NCBI GenBank assembly: GCA_009783295.1
Contig: WRHK01000040.1
Span: 1-35,574 of the forward strand
Direction: 5' to 3'
Origin: Promicromonosporaceae bacterium
GTDB taxonomy: Bacteria; Actinomycetota; Actinomycetes; Actinomycetales; Cellulomonadaceae
DNA: 35,574 bases
The translations under genes and the position numbers were made by a program. Shown here piece by piece: positions 24,936 through 31,163 of this stretch. Under the pieces are notes generated by a model. It saw only the letters and a list, made by a program, of their open reading frames with translations, was not told the origin of the DNA and made no database searches. Every line of letters starts with the position of its first letter. Position 1 is the first letter of the stretch.

Positions 24936-24965
24936 AGCCCGTCGGGTCGCCCCGGCGGGCTTTTT
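24936..24965 (+). terminator. Rho-independent terminator after rpmB
   Basis: An 11-bp stem (one G-U pair) from AGCCCGTCGGG at 24936-24946 and its partner at 24951-24961 encloses a 4-base loop and ends in a run of five Ts (24961-24965), 15 bases past the rpmB stop. This is the most canonical intrinsic terminator in the window. Confidence 0.9.
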
Positions 24966-25021
24966 CCTTGCCCTGATGCTGGGCGTTTGCCAAGAATTCG
25001 TGAAGAAAACCCCAAAAGGGG

Positions 25022-25051
25022 TTGAGCACCTGGCATGGTCTGGCGCAGTCT
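25022..25051 (+). promoter_or_regulatory. Candidate promoter for the GNAT gene
   Basis: TTGAGC at 25022-25027 and CAGTCT at 25046-25051 are 18 bp apart, and the ATG at 25059 follows seven bases later, a leaderless arrangement. The -10 is weak. Confidence 0.35.
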
Positions 25052-25058
25052 GTTCCGC

Positions 25059-25583
25059 ATGACGGTGGATCTCGACGGCGTGACCATCCGGGCGGCCACA
25101 CCCGACGACGCGCCGCGCATCGCGCAGGTGGACGTCACGTCGTGGCAGGGCGCCTATGCGGGACTGCTCCCTGACGACTATCTTGCGGAGCTCGACCCCC
25201 AGGTGCGCGCGCAGCGCTGGCTCTCGGCGCTGTCCCCCGGTGCGCGGAGCACCGTCCTGGTCGCGGAGCAGGGCGGCACGACGCTCGGCTTCGCCAGCTT
25301 CGGCCCCTCCTCGGACGAGGACGCGGACCCGGGCACCCATGAGCTCTACGCCATGTACCTGGTCCCGGGGGCGTGGGGCCGGGGCGTCGCCCGCGAGCTC
25401 ATGCGCACGGTGCTGCTGCAGGTTCCCGCCAGCGCCACCATGACCCTCTGGGTGCTCGACGGCAACGAGCGCGCCCAGCACTTCTACCGCCGCCACGGCT
25501 TCCACCCGGACGGCGTCGAGCGCATCGACGAGTTCGGCGGCACCCCGCTCACGGAGCTGCGGTACCGTCGCGCCGCCTCCTGA
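25059..25583 (+). CDS. GNAT family N-acetyltransferase
   Basis: The 174-residue product transfers an acetyl group from acetyl-CoA to an unknown amine. The fold runs from VTIRAATPDDAPRIAQVDVTSWQGAYAGLLP, typical of one GNAT subgroup, to MYLVPGAWGRGVARELM, the pyrophosphate-binding motif A (R/Q-x-x-G-x-G/A), then the C-terminal VLDGNERAQHFYRRHGFHPDG. ATG at 25059 is chosen for its leaderless promoter; ATG at 25035 would add eight residues. No ribosome binding site is obvious for either. The gene overlaps the convergent ECF42-type gene by 35 bp. Its substrate is not apparent. Confidence 0.82.
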   Translation: MTVDLDGVTIRAATPDDAPRIAQVDVTSWQGAYAGLLPDDYLAELDPQVRAQRWLSALSPGARSTVLVAEQGGTTLGFASFGPSSDEDADPGTHELYAMYLVPGAWGRGVARELMRTVLLQVPASATMTLWVLDGNERAQHFYRRHGFHPDGVERIDEFGGTPLTELRYRRAAS

Positions 25584-26763
25584 GCGCCTCGCGCTCGGCG
25601 TCGTTGCCGCACAGCGCGATCGCGGTGTCGAACTGGTCGCGCGCCAGGTCGGTCCGCCCGGCGCGGGCCAGCAGCTCGGCGCGCACCGCGGGCAGCCGGT
25701 GGCCGCGCAGCACCACGCCGTCGAGCGCGGCCAGGCCGGCCTCGGGCCCGTCGCGCTGGGCCACGGCCACGGCGCGGTTGAGCCGCACCACCGGTGAGTC
25801 GCCCAGCGCGAGCAGCTCGTCGTAGCGGGCCACGATGCGGTCCCAGGCCGTCGCGGCCGACGACGGCACCGTCGCGTGCTCGGCGGCGATCAGGGCCTGC
25901 AGCAGGTAGGGGGCGGGCGGCGCCCCGACCAGCGGGGACAGCACCTGCAGGGCCTCGCGGATCTCGTCGGCGTGCCACAGGGCGCGGTCCTGGTCGGGCA
26001 GCAGCACGAGCTCGCCGGCGCGCACGCGGGCGTCGCGGCGCGAGTGCTGGAGCAGCATGAGCGCGAGCAGCGCGTCGAGCTCGGCGTCGGGGGCGACGAG
26101 CCCGCGCAGCACCCGCACCAGGCGCACGGCCTCGCCGGCCAGCTCCGTGCGCACGACGTCGGGGCCCGAGCCCGGCGCGTACCCGGCGGTGAACGCGAGG
26201 TAGGCGACGTCGGCCACGCGCCCCACCCGGCCCGGCAGCTCGGCCGGCCCCGGAACCTCGAACCGCTCCCCCGCCAGGCGCTGCTTGGCGCGCGTGAGCC
26301 GGGCCGCCATCGTCGTGGTCTGCTGGAGGAACAGCCGCGCGACGTCCTCGGTGCTCACGCCCAGCACGAGCCGCAGCGTGAGCGCGGCCGCCGCCTCGCG
26401 CGAGAGCGCCGGGTGGGCGCACAGCAGCACGAGGCGCAGCCGCTCGTCGGTGACGGCCTCACCGGCGTCGGCCATGACGCGCTGGGCGTCCTCGGCGACG
26501 CGCGCGTCCACCTCCAGGAGCGGCGTGCGGCGCGCGAGCGTGGCCTCGCGCCGGCGGGCGTCGAGGATGCGTCGTCGCGCCGCCGTCAGCAGCCACGCGG
26601 GCCTGTTGTCGGGCACGCCCGTCTCGGGCCACGTGCGCGCCGCCGCCTCGAAGGCGTCCGCCAGCCCGTCCTCGGCGAGGTCCAGGCGGCGGAACTGCGC
26701 GACGAGCAGGGCCAGGAGGCGGCCCCAGTCGTCGCGCAGCGCGGCCTCGAGCGGTGTGGTCAC
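25549..26763 (-). CDS. ECF42-type sigma factor with long C-terminal extension
   Basis: The 404-residue product has sigma region 2 at about residues 15-75 (LAEDGLADAFEAAARTWPETGVPDNRPAWLLTAARRRILD), region 4 at about 108-165 (HPALSREAAAALTLRLVLGVSTEDVARLF) and a roughly 230-residue helical extension (about 175-404) of the TPR-like type seen in ECF42/SigJ-like factors, with a stretch around YLLQALIAAEHA. ECF42 factors are usually beside DGPF (YCII-type) genes and lack an anti-sigma factor; both are true here. GTG at 26763 overlaps the upstream YCII stop as GTGA, so the pair is translationally coupled. The two divergent promoters at 27153-27209 match the reported ECF42 motif. Confidence 0.9.
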   Translation of the reverse strand: MTTPLEAALRDDWGRLLALLVAQFRRLDLAEDGLADAFEAAARTWPETGVPDNRPAWLLTAARRRILDARRREATLARRTPLLEVDARVAEDAQRVMADAGEAVTDERLRLVLLCAHPALSREAAAALTLRLVLGVSTEDVARLFLQQTTTMAARLTRAKQRLAGERFEVPGPAELPGRVGRVADVAYLAFTAGYAPGSGPDVVRTELAGEAVRLVRVLRGLVAPDAELDALLALMLLQHSRRDARVRAGELVLLPDQDRALWHADEIREALQVLSPLVGAPPAPYLLQALIAAEHATVPSSAATAWDRIVARYDELLALGDSPVVRLNRAVAVAQRDGPEAGLAALDGVVLRGHRLPAVRAELLARAGRTDLARDQFDTAIALCGNDAEREALRRRRDGTAAP

Positions 26764-27113
26764 TGCTGGTCCGGGTCCCCTGTGCGCCGCACCTCGACGC
26801 CGGTCTCGACGTCGGCGATCGTGCGGGCGCAGTCGACCAGGTCGTCGACGTCGTCGGACTCGACGACGTAGAGGCCGGCGACCTGCTCGGCCGACTCGGC
26901 GAACGGCCCGTCGGTGACGACGACGCCGCCCGGCGTGCGGCGCAGCGAGCGTGCGGTGCTCGAGTGCTCGAGCGGGTATGTGAGCGTGATCGTGTGCCCG
27001 CGCTCGGCGAGCTTCTTGGCGAACACCGCGTGCGCGGCGAACAGCTCCGACATCTCGGCCGGGGTCTTGTGCTCCCAGGCTTCGCCCTTGATGAGGACGA
27101 CGTACGTGGTCAT
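26760..27113 (-). CDS. YCII-type DGPF protein (upstream of the ECF42 gene)
   Basis: The 117-residue product is a small YCII-superfamily alpha/beta barrel protein. It carries VTDGPFAES, the DGPF motif at about residues 68-71 that names the ECF42-associated proteins. Their biochemical role is not established; relatives bind or process small molecules. The ATG at 27113 has GGGAG eight bases upstream. Its TGA overlaps the sigma GTG. A matching promoter at 27153-27179 starts transcription about 33 bases before the ATG, and a second, divergent DGPF-type gene lies at 27249. Confidence 0.88.
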   Translation of the reverse strand: MTTYVVLIKGEAWEHKTPAEMSELFAAHAVFAKKLAERGHTITLTYPLEHSSTARSLRRTPGGVVVTDGPFAESAEQVAGLYVVESDDVDDLVDCARTIADVETGVEVRRTGDPDQQ

Positions 27114-27152
27114 GGTGTGCTCCCTCGTCGGTGGTGAGTCTTGCACCGGGGT

Positions 27153-27179
27153 GACGGGCGGCGGCGTCCCGGATCGACA
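27153..27179 (-). promoter_or_regulatory. ECF42-type promoter (TGTCGA-N17-CGTC) toward the sigma operon
   Basis: On the minus strand TGTCGA (27179-27174) and CGTC (27156-27153) are 17 bp apart, matching the -35/-10 motif reported for ECF42. The gap from the CGTC to the ATG at 27113 is 39 bp, the same as for the divergent promoter. It would make the sigma operon self-activating. Confidence 0.7.
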
Positions 27180-27182
27180 GCG

Positions 27183-27209
27183 TGTCGAAACCGGGCCAGC
27201 GTGTGCGTC
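27183..27209 (+). promoter_or_regulatory. ECF42-type promoter (TGTCGA-N17-CGTC) toward the second DGPF gene
   Basis: TGTCGA at 27183-27188 and CGTC at 27206-27209 are 17 bp apart on the plus strand. The gap to the ATG at 27249 is 39 bp, identical to the divergent promoter. The two -35 elements lie back to back (3 bp between them), so both directions could be driven by the same sigma factor. Confidence 0.7.
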
Positions 27210-27248
27210 ATCCAGGTGTCAAGCCCGACCGACCTCTCGGAGGACGTC

Positions 27249-27638
27249 ATGAAGTACGTCGTGCTCATCCACTCCAACCCCCAGCCGTGGGGCCACCCCA
27301 CGATCGACTTCACCGACGCGGGGCGTGCCGTGCCGCCCGAGCGCCGGGCCGCCGACGGCGCCGCGTTCGACGCGTTCCTGGCCGACCTGTCGGCGCGCGG
27401 CGAGCTCGTCGCGGCGGAGGCGCTGGCCGCCCCCGAGTCGGCGACGGTGCTGCGGGGCTCCCTCGACGGCGACCCGGTCGCGACCGACGGGCCGTACGCG
27501 GAGGCCGCCGAGCACCTCGCAGGGTTCTTCCTGGTCGACGTCGCGAGCCCCGAGCGCGCGCGCGAGGTGGCCGACCACTTCGCGGGGCCGGGTGACACGA
27601 TCGAGCTGCGGCCGGCGTACGTGTGGGCGCAGGGGTAG
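27249..27638 (+). CDS. YCII-type DGPY protein (divergent from the ECF42 operon)
   Basis: The 129-residue product is a second YCII-superfamily protein, related to the one at 26760 but distinct (VVLIHSNPQPWG start; VATDGPYAEAAEHLAGF contains DGPY near residues 80-83 instead of DGPF). The ATG at 27249 has GGAGG five bases upstream; earlier in-frame starts would run through the promoter. Its divergent placement and the matched promoter at 27183-27209 suggest the pair is a single ECF42 regulon. Biochemical function is unknown. A large inverted repeat follows the gene at 27677. Confidence 0.87.
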   Translation: MKYVVLIHSNPQPWGHPTIDFTDAGRAVPPERRAADGAAFDAFLADLSARGELVAAEALAAPESATVLRGSLDGDPVATDGPYAEAAEHLAGFFLVDVASPERAREVADHFAGPGDTIELRPAYVWAQG

Positions 27639-27676
27639 TCGCTTCCCTGTGTCCCACTCCGGCGCGCGCTCGCGCC

Positions 27677-27764
27677 GGGGAGGCATGCCCGCGTTCCGCT
27701 TCCACAGCACCAGGCTGTGATCACCACACCGTGCTGTGGAAACGGGACGCGGGCATGCCTCCCC
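27677..27764. repeat. 34-bp-arm imperfect inverted repeat
   Basis: Arms at 27677-27710 and 27731-27764 are complementary with two mismatches, around a 20-base loop that itself contains the palindrome GTGATCAC. Immediately left, CCGGCGCG-N4-CGCGCCGG (27659-27678) makes a second stem. It sits between the DGPY gene and DUF6191, which are on the same strand. It could be a terminator, a REP-like element or a MITE; no clear target-site duplication or transposase is seen. No second copy is in the window. Confidence 0.85.
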
Positions 27765-27824
27765 ACGGCCCCGAACGGCGCGGCGTCGCCGAGACGGCCT
27801 CTGGTCGACGCGAACGTCGCGCCC

Positions 27825-27830
27825 TACCCT
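27825..27830 (+). promoter_or_regulatory. Leaderless-type -10 box (TACCCT) for DUF6191
   Basis: TACCCT lies seven bases before the GTG at 27838, which supports that start. The inverted repeat at 27677-27764 ends 60 bases upstream. Confidence 0.45.
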
Positions 27831-27837
27831 CGAAAGC

Positions 27838-28065
27838 GTGGCCTCGCACAAGCGCTCGCACGACGACCGCCGGACCGGCACCGGCGGGTTCGCCGGCGCG
27901 CTCGGCGAGCTCATGGACGTGTTCCAGCCCAGCCGCGAGCACCTCGTGACCGAGCTCGAGCGCCAGCGCCACGACCTGCACCAGACGCCCAGCGGCGCGC
28001 CGGACTGGGACGTCGACCTGGAGAGCGGGCGCGTCGTCCTGCGGCGGCCCAGCGAGGACGGCTAG
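27838..28065 (+). CDS. DUF6191 family small protein
   Basis: The 75-residue product matches a small family common in Micrococcales and named DUF6191: LGELMDVFQPSREHLVTELERQRHD, then TPSGAPDWDVDLESGRVVLRR. It is charged, without a signal peptide or transmembrane helix, and its role is unknown. GTG at 27838 is leaderless-type. It shares its last bases (CTAG at 28062-28065) with the end of the convergent thiL, each using the tetramer as its stop. Confidence 0.7.
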   Translation: MASHKRSHDDRRTGTGGFAGALGELMDVFQPSREHLVTELERQRHDLHQTPSGAPDWDVDLESGRVVLRRPSEDG

Positions 28066-29051
28066 CCGCGGAAGTGGTCCCACCCGGGCCCGCCGGTCGG
28101 CGCGCGGCCGTCCACCGTGACGCTGCCCGGGGCGCCGTCCGCCGCCCACACGGTGCCGATGCGGACGAACCCGTCCGGCAGGGTCGCGCCCGCGGTGAAC
28201 GTGGCCAGCAGGCCGTGGTCCTCGCCGCCCGAGAGCACCCAGGCGAGCGCGGCGTCGTCGTCCAGCCCCAGCGCCTGCGCGGCGGGGGCCAGCGCGGCGG
28301 CGTACGGCGCCAGCGCCGCGGCCGACAGGTCGACGGCGACGCCGCTCGCCCGGGCGATGCGCCCGGCGTCGCGCAGCAGGCCGTCGGAGACGTCGAGCAT
28401 CGCCGTCGCGCCCGCCTGGGCCGCGGCGGGCCCGGCGGCGAGCGGCGGCGAGGGCCGCAGGAACCCGTCGACGAACGGCGCGAGCGGCCCGCCGTCGCGC
28501 GGTGACGCGGCGCCGGCCTCCAGCAGCGCGAGGCCCGCGGCCGAGACGCCCCGCACCCCGGCGTGCGCGACCACGTCGCCCGGGCGGGCCCCCGAGCGCA
28601 GCACGGGCGGCAGGCCGCCCAGGTCGCCGTGCACCGCGACGGAGACGAGCACGACGGGCCCGCCCGACAGGTCGCCGCCGACCACGGCAGCCCCCGCGGG
28701 CGAGCACGCGTCGGCCAGCCCCTGCGCGAGCCCCTCGACCCATGCGACCTCGAGGTCGCCCGGGATAGCCAGCGCGACGACCAGCGCCGTCGGGCGGGCG
28801 CCCATCGCGGCGACGTCCGCGAGGTTCTGCGCGGCGGCCCGCACGCCGACGTCGTACCCGGTGGACCAGCGGCGGCGGAAGTGGAAGTCCTCGACGAGCA
28901 CGTCCGTGGACACCACGTAGCGCCCGTCGGGCGCGGCGACCACCGCTGCGTCGTCGCCCGGACCCACCAGCGTGGCCTCGCCGGCGGGCAGGAGCGGGAA
29001 GATGCGGGCCAGGAGGGCCGTCTCGTCGAGGTCGCGCACCAGGTCAGTCAC
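28062..29051 (-). CDS. thiL: Thiamine-monophosphate kinase
   Basis: ThiL phosphorylates thiamine monophosphate to thiamine diphosphate, the last step of thiamine cofactor synthesis. The 329-residue product has the ATP/Mg motif VGPGDDAAVV near residues 29-38, STDVLVEDFHFRRRW and MLDVSDGLLRDAGRIA, all characteristic. The GTG at 29051 lies six bases after a TAGGGT -10 box (29058-29063), so transcription is likely leaderless and divergent from DUF3515. No thiamine riboswitch is visible in the 43-bp gap. The 3' end shares a CTAG stop with DUF6191. Confidence 0.94.
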   Translation of the reverse strand: MTDLVRDLDETALLARIFPLLPAGEATLVGPGDDAAVVAAPDGRYVVSTDVLVEDFHFRRRWSTGYDVGVRAAAQNLADVAAMGARPTALVVALAIPGDLEVAWVEGLAQGLADACSPAGAAVVGGDLSGGPVVLVSVAVHGDLGGLPPVLRSGARPGDVVAHAGVRGVSAAGLALLEAGAASPRDGGPLAPFVDGFLRPSPPLAAGPAAAQAGATAMLDVSDGLLRDAGRIARASGVAVDLSAAALAPYAAALAPAAQALGLDDDAALAWVLSGGEDHGLLATFTAGATLPDGFVRIGTVWAADGAPGSVTVDGRAPTGGPGWDHFRG

Positions 29052-29057
29052 GCCCTG

Positions 29058-29088
29058 ACCCTAACGGTGCAGGCGGCGCGGGTACGGT
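29058..29088. promoter_or_regulatory. Divergent leaderless -10 boxes for thiL and DUF3515
   Basis: The minus-strand box TAGGGT (29063-29058) is six bases from the thiL GTG at 29051. The plus-strand box TACGGT (29083-29088) is six bases from the DUF3515 GTG at 29095. The two boxes are about 20 bp apart, so the divergent promoters overlap and may compete for polymerase. Confidence 0.5.
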
Positions 29089-29094
29089 GTGGGC

Positions 29095-29565
29095 GTGCTC
29101 CGCCGCGTCGTCCCCCTGCTCGCGATCCTTGCCCTCGGCCTCCCCGCGCTCGCCGCGTGCACGCCCACCATCGACGTGACGGCGGCCCCGGACGCCGCGA
29201 ACCCGCAGTGCGCCGCCGTGATGCTCGCGCTGCCGGACGTCATCGCCGGCGACCTCAAGCAGGCACGCACGGCCGCGCAGGGCACGACGGCGTGGGGCGC
29301 AGGCGGAGCCGCCGTGACGCTGCGCTGCGGCGTGACGCCGCCCGGGCCGTCGGCGGACTGCCAGCAGGTGGAGTCGAGCGCCGGGACGGTCGACTGGATC
29401 GTCCAGGAGGGCTCCGACGACACGTGGCGCTTCACGACGTTCGGCCGCAACCCGGCCGTCGAGGTGACCGTGCCGCCGTCGATCGCGAAGGACCACTCGA
29501 CGTCGTTCATCTCCGACCTCGCCCAGGCCGTGCTGCACGTCGAGGCGACGAAGACCTGTTCCTGA
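29095..29565 (+). CDS. DUF3515 lipoprotein
   Basis: The 156-residue product begins with a lipoprotein signal peptide: VLRR, a hydrophobic core, and the lipobox LAAC, so Cys22 is probably lipidated on the outer face of the membrane. The rest (CAAVMLALPDVIAGDLKQ near the start) matches DUF3515, an actinobacterial family found between thiL and ddl. Its role is unknown; its position suggests envelope biology. The GTG at 29095 follows a leaderless box; a GTG six bases upstream (29089) is a less likely alternative. Confidence 0.83.
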   Translation: MLRRVVPLLAILALGLPALAACTPTIDVTAAPDAANPQCAAVMLALPDVIAGDLKQARTAAQGTTAWGAGGAAVTLRCGVTPPGPSADCQQVESSAGTVDWIVQEGSDDTWRFTTFGRNPAVEVTVPPSIAKDHSTSFISDLAQAVLHVEATKTCS

Positions 29566-29579
29566 CCCAGACTGGCCGC

Positions 29580-29987
29580 ATGGACCAACACCTCTCGCTG
29601 GTGACGCTCGTCGCCGCAGACCTGGCCGCGTCCCGCCGCTTCTACGTCGACGGCCTCGGCTGGACGCCGCAGTTCGAGGAGGACGGCGAGGTTCTGATGT
29701 TCCGGGTGGGCCCGCACACGCTGCTGTCCCTGTGGGACGAGGCGCACGCGACCGAGGAGATCGGCCCGGTCACCCGCGGCGGCACCCCGCCGGTCACGCT
29801 CGCCCACAACCTGCGCACGCCGGAGGCGGTCGACACGGTGCTCGCCCTCGCCCGGACGGCGGGGGCGACGTCGGTGACGCCGGCCGTGGAGCGCAGCTGG
29901 GGCGGCTACTCGGGCTACTTCGCCGACCCTGACGGGTTCCGCTGGGAGGTCGCGGTCAACCCCTTCAACCCCGAGCTGGTGCCCTGA
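29580..29987 (+). CDS. VOC (glyoxalase/bleomycin-resistance) family protein
   Basis: The 135-residue product has the vicinal-oxygen-chelate fold, seen as LVTLVAADLAASRRFYVDGLGW near the N-terminus and GYSGYFADPDGFRWEVAVNP at the end. The metal ligands of classical glyoxalase I are not clear, so substrate and even metal use are open. The ATG at 29580 is six bases after CAGACT (29568-29573), a weak leaderless box. It lies between DUF3515 and ddl on the same strand as DUF3515, but not with a tight spacing. It ends one base from the convergent ddl. Confidence 0.75.
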   Translation: MDQHLSLVTLVAADLAASRRFYVDGLGWTPQFEEDGEVLMFRVGPHTLLSLWDEAHATEEIGPVTRGGTPPVTLAHNLRTPEAVDTVLALARTAGATSVTPAVERSWGGYSGYFADPDGFRWEVAVNPFNPELVP

Positions 29988-29988
29988 C

Positions 29989-31122
29989 TCAGCGCAGGCC
30001 GAGCGGGCGCTCGAGCGCGAGCTGGATCAGCTCGTCCACCAGGTCCGGGTAGGCGATGCCGGTCGCGGCCCACATGCGCGGGTACATCGAGAACGGCGTG
30101 AACCCGGGCATGGTGTTGATCTCGTTGACGACGACGGACTCGTCGGGCGTGACGAACACGTCCACGCGCGACAGCCCCTCGGCGCCGACGGCGTCGAACG
30201 TGCGCACGGCGAGAGAGCGCACCTGCGACACGACCTTGTCGGGCAGGTCGGCGGGGCAGCTGAGCTGCACGGCCGACTCGTCGAGGTACTTGGCCTCGAA
30301 GTCGTAGAAGGTGTGCGCGCCGTGGTCCACCACGATCTCGCCCGGCAGCGACGCCCGCGCGGGCCCGCCGTGGCGGCCTCCCAGCACGGCGCACTCGATC
30401 TCGCGGCCCTCGATGCCCTGCTCGACGACGACCTTCGGGTCGTGCCGCTGCGCCTCGGCGATCGCGGCGGGCAGCCCGGCGAGGTCGTCGACGCGGCTGA
30501 TCCCCAGCGACGACCCGGCACGCGCCGGCTTGACGAACACGGGCAGCCCCAGGCGGGCGACGGCGGCCGTCGCCTCCTCGGGGTGGTGCTCCCAGTCGCG
30601 CGCCTGGATCACGGTGTACGGGCCGACGGGGATGCCCTGGCCCTCCAGGACGAGCTTCATGAAGTGCTTGTCCATGCCCACGGCGGAGGCGAGCACGCCC
30701 GGTCCCACGTAGCGCACGTCGGCGAGCTCGAGCAGCCCCTGGAGCGTGCCGTCCTCGCCGAACGGCCCGTGCAGCAGCGGGAAGACGACGTCGACCTCGC
30801 CGAGCAGCGACGGCACCTGGCCGGGCTCCAGCACCCGCAGGGTGCGCTCCCCCGCCGTGAGCGACAGCACCACCTCGGCGCCGTCCTCGGACGTCACCTC
30901 GGGCAGGCGCCCGGGCGCCAGCTCCCAGCGCTCGGGCTCGTCCGCGGCGACCACCCAGCGACCCTCGCGCGTGATCCCCACGGGAACCACGTCGTACTTG
31001 GAGCGGTCGATGGCACGCAGCACGCCCGCCGCGGTGGCGGCAGAGATGGCGTGCTCGCCGGAGCGGCCGCCGAACAGGACGGCGACGCGGGTCTTGCGGG
31101 CGGGGGCGGGCTGCTCGGACAT
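29989..31122 (-). CDS. ddl: D-alanine-D-alanine ligase
   Basis: Ddl joins two D-alanines with ATP to supply the end of the peptidoglycan stem peptide. The 377-residue product has VAVLFGGRSGEHAISAATAAGVL (an N-terminal motif, residues about 12-34), HGPFGEDGTLQGLLELADVRYVGPG, ATP-grasp elements, and VNEINTMPGFTPFSMYPRMW, the C-terminal motif. ATG at 31122 is preceded by TAGGGT (31131-31136), eight bases upstream, so expression may be leaderless and independent of the upstream synthetase gene. It is convergent with the VOC gene. Confidence 0.95.
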   Translation of the reverse strand: MSEQPAPARKTRVAVLFGGRSGEHAISAATAAGVLRAIDRSKYDVVPVGITREGRWVVAADEPERWELAPGRLPEVTSEDGAEVVLSLTAGERTLRVLEPGQVPSLLGEVDVVFPLLHGPFGEDGTLQGLLELADVRYVGPGVLASAVGMDKHFMKLVLEGQGIPVGPYTVIQARDWEHHPEEATAAVARLGLPVFVKPARAGSSLGISRVDDLAGLPAAIAEAQRHDPKVVVEQGIEGREIECAVLGGRHGGPARASLPGEIVVDHGAHTFYDFEAKYLDESAVQLSCPADLPDKVVSQVRSLAVRTFDAVGAEGLSRVDVFVTPDESVVVNEINTMPGFTPFSMYPRMWAATGIAYPDLVDELIQLALERPLGLR

Positions 31123-31130
31123 CGGGTGCG

Positions 31131-31136
31131 ACCCTA
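31131..31136 (-). promoter_or_regulatory. Leaderless-type -10 box (TAGGGT) for ddl
   Basis: On the minus strand TAGGGT lies eight bases before the ddl ATG at 31122. The same box precedes thiL at 29058-29063. Confidence 0.4.
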
Positions 31137-31163
31137 CCCGGCTTTCGACGGGCCGAACCACCG

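Noticed and set aside
29042-29095. Thiamine (TPP) riboswitch upstream of thiL
   Set aside because: The gap is only 43 bp and holds two leaderless boxes, too short for the aptamer.
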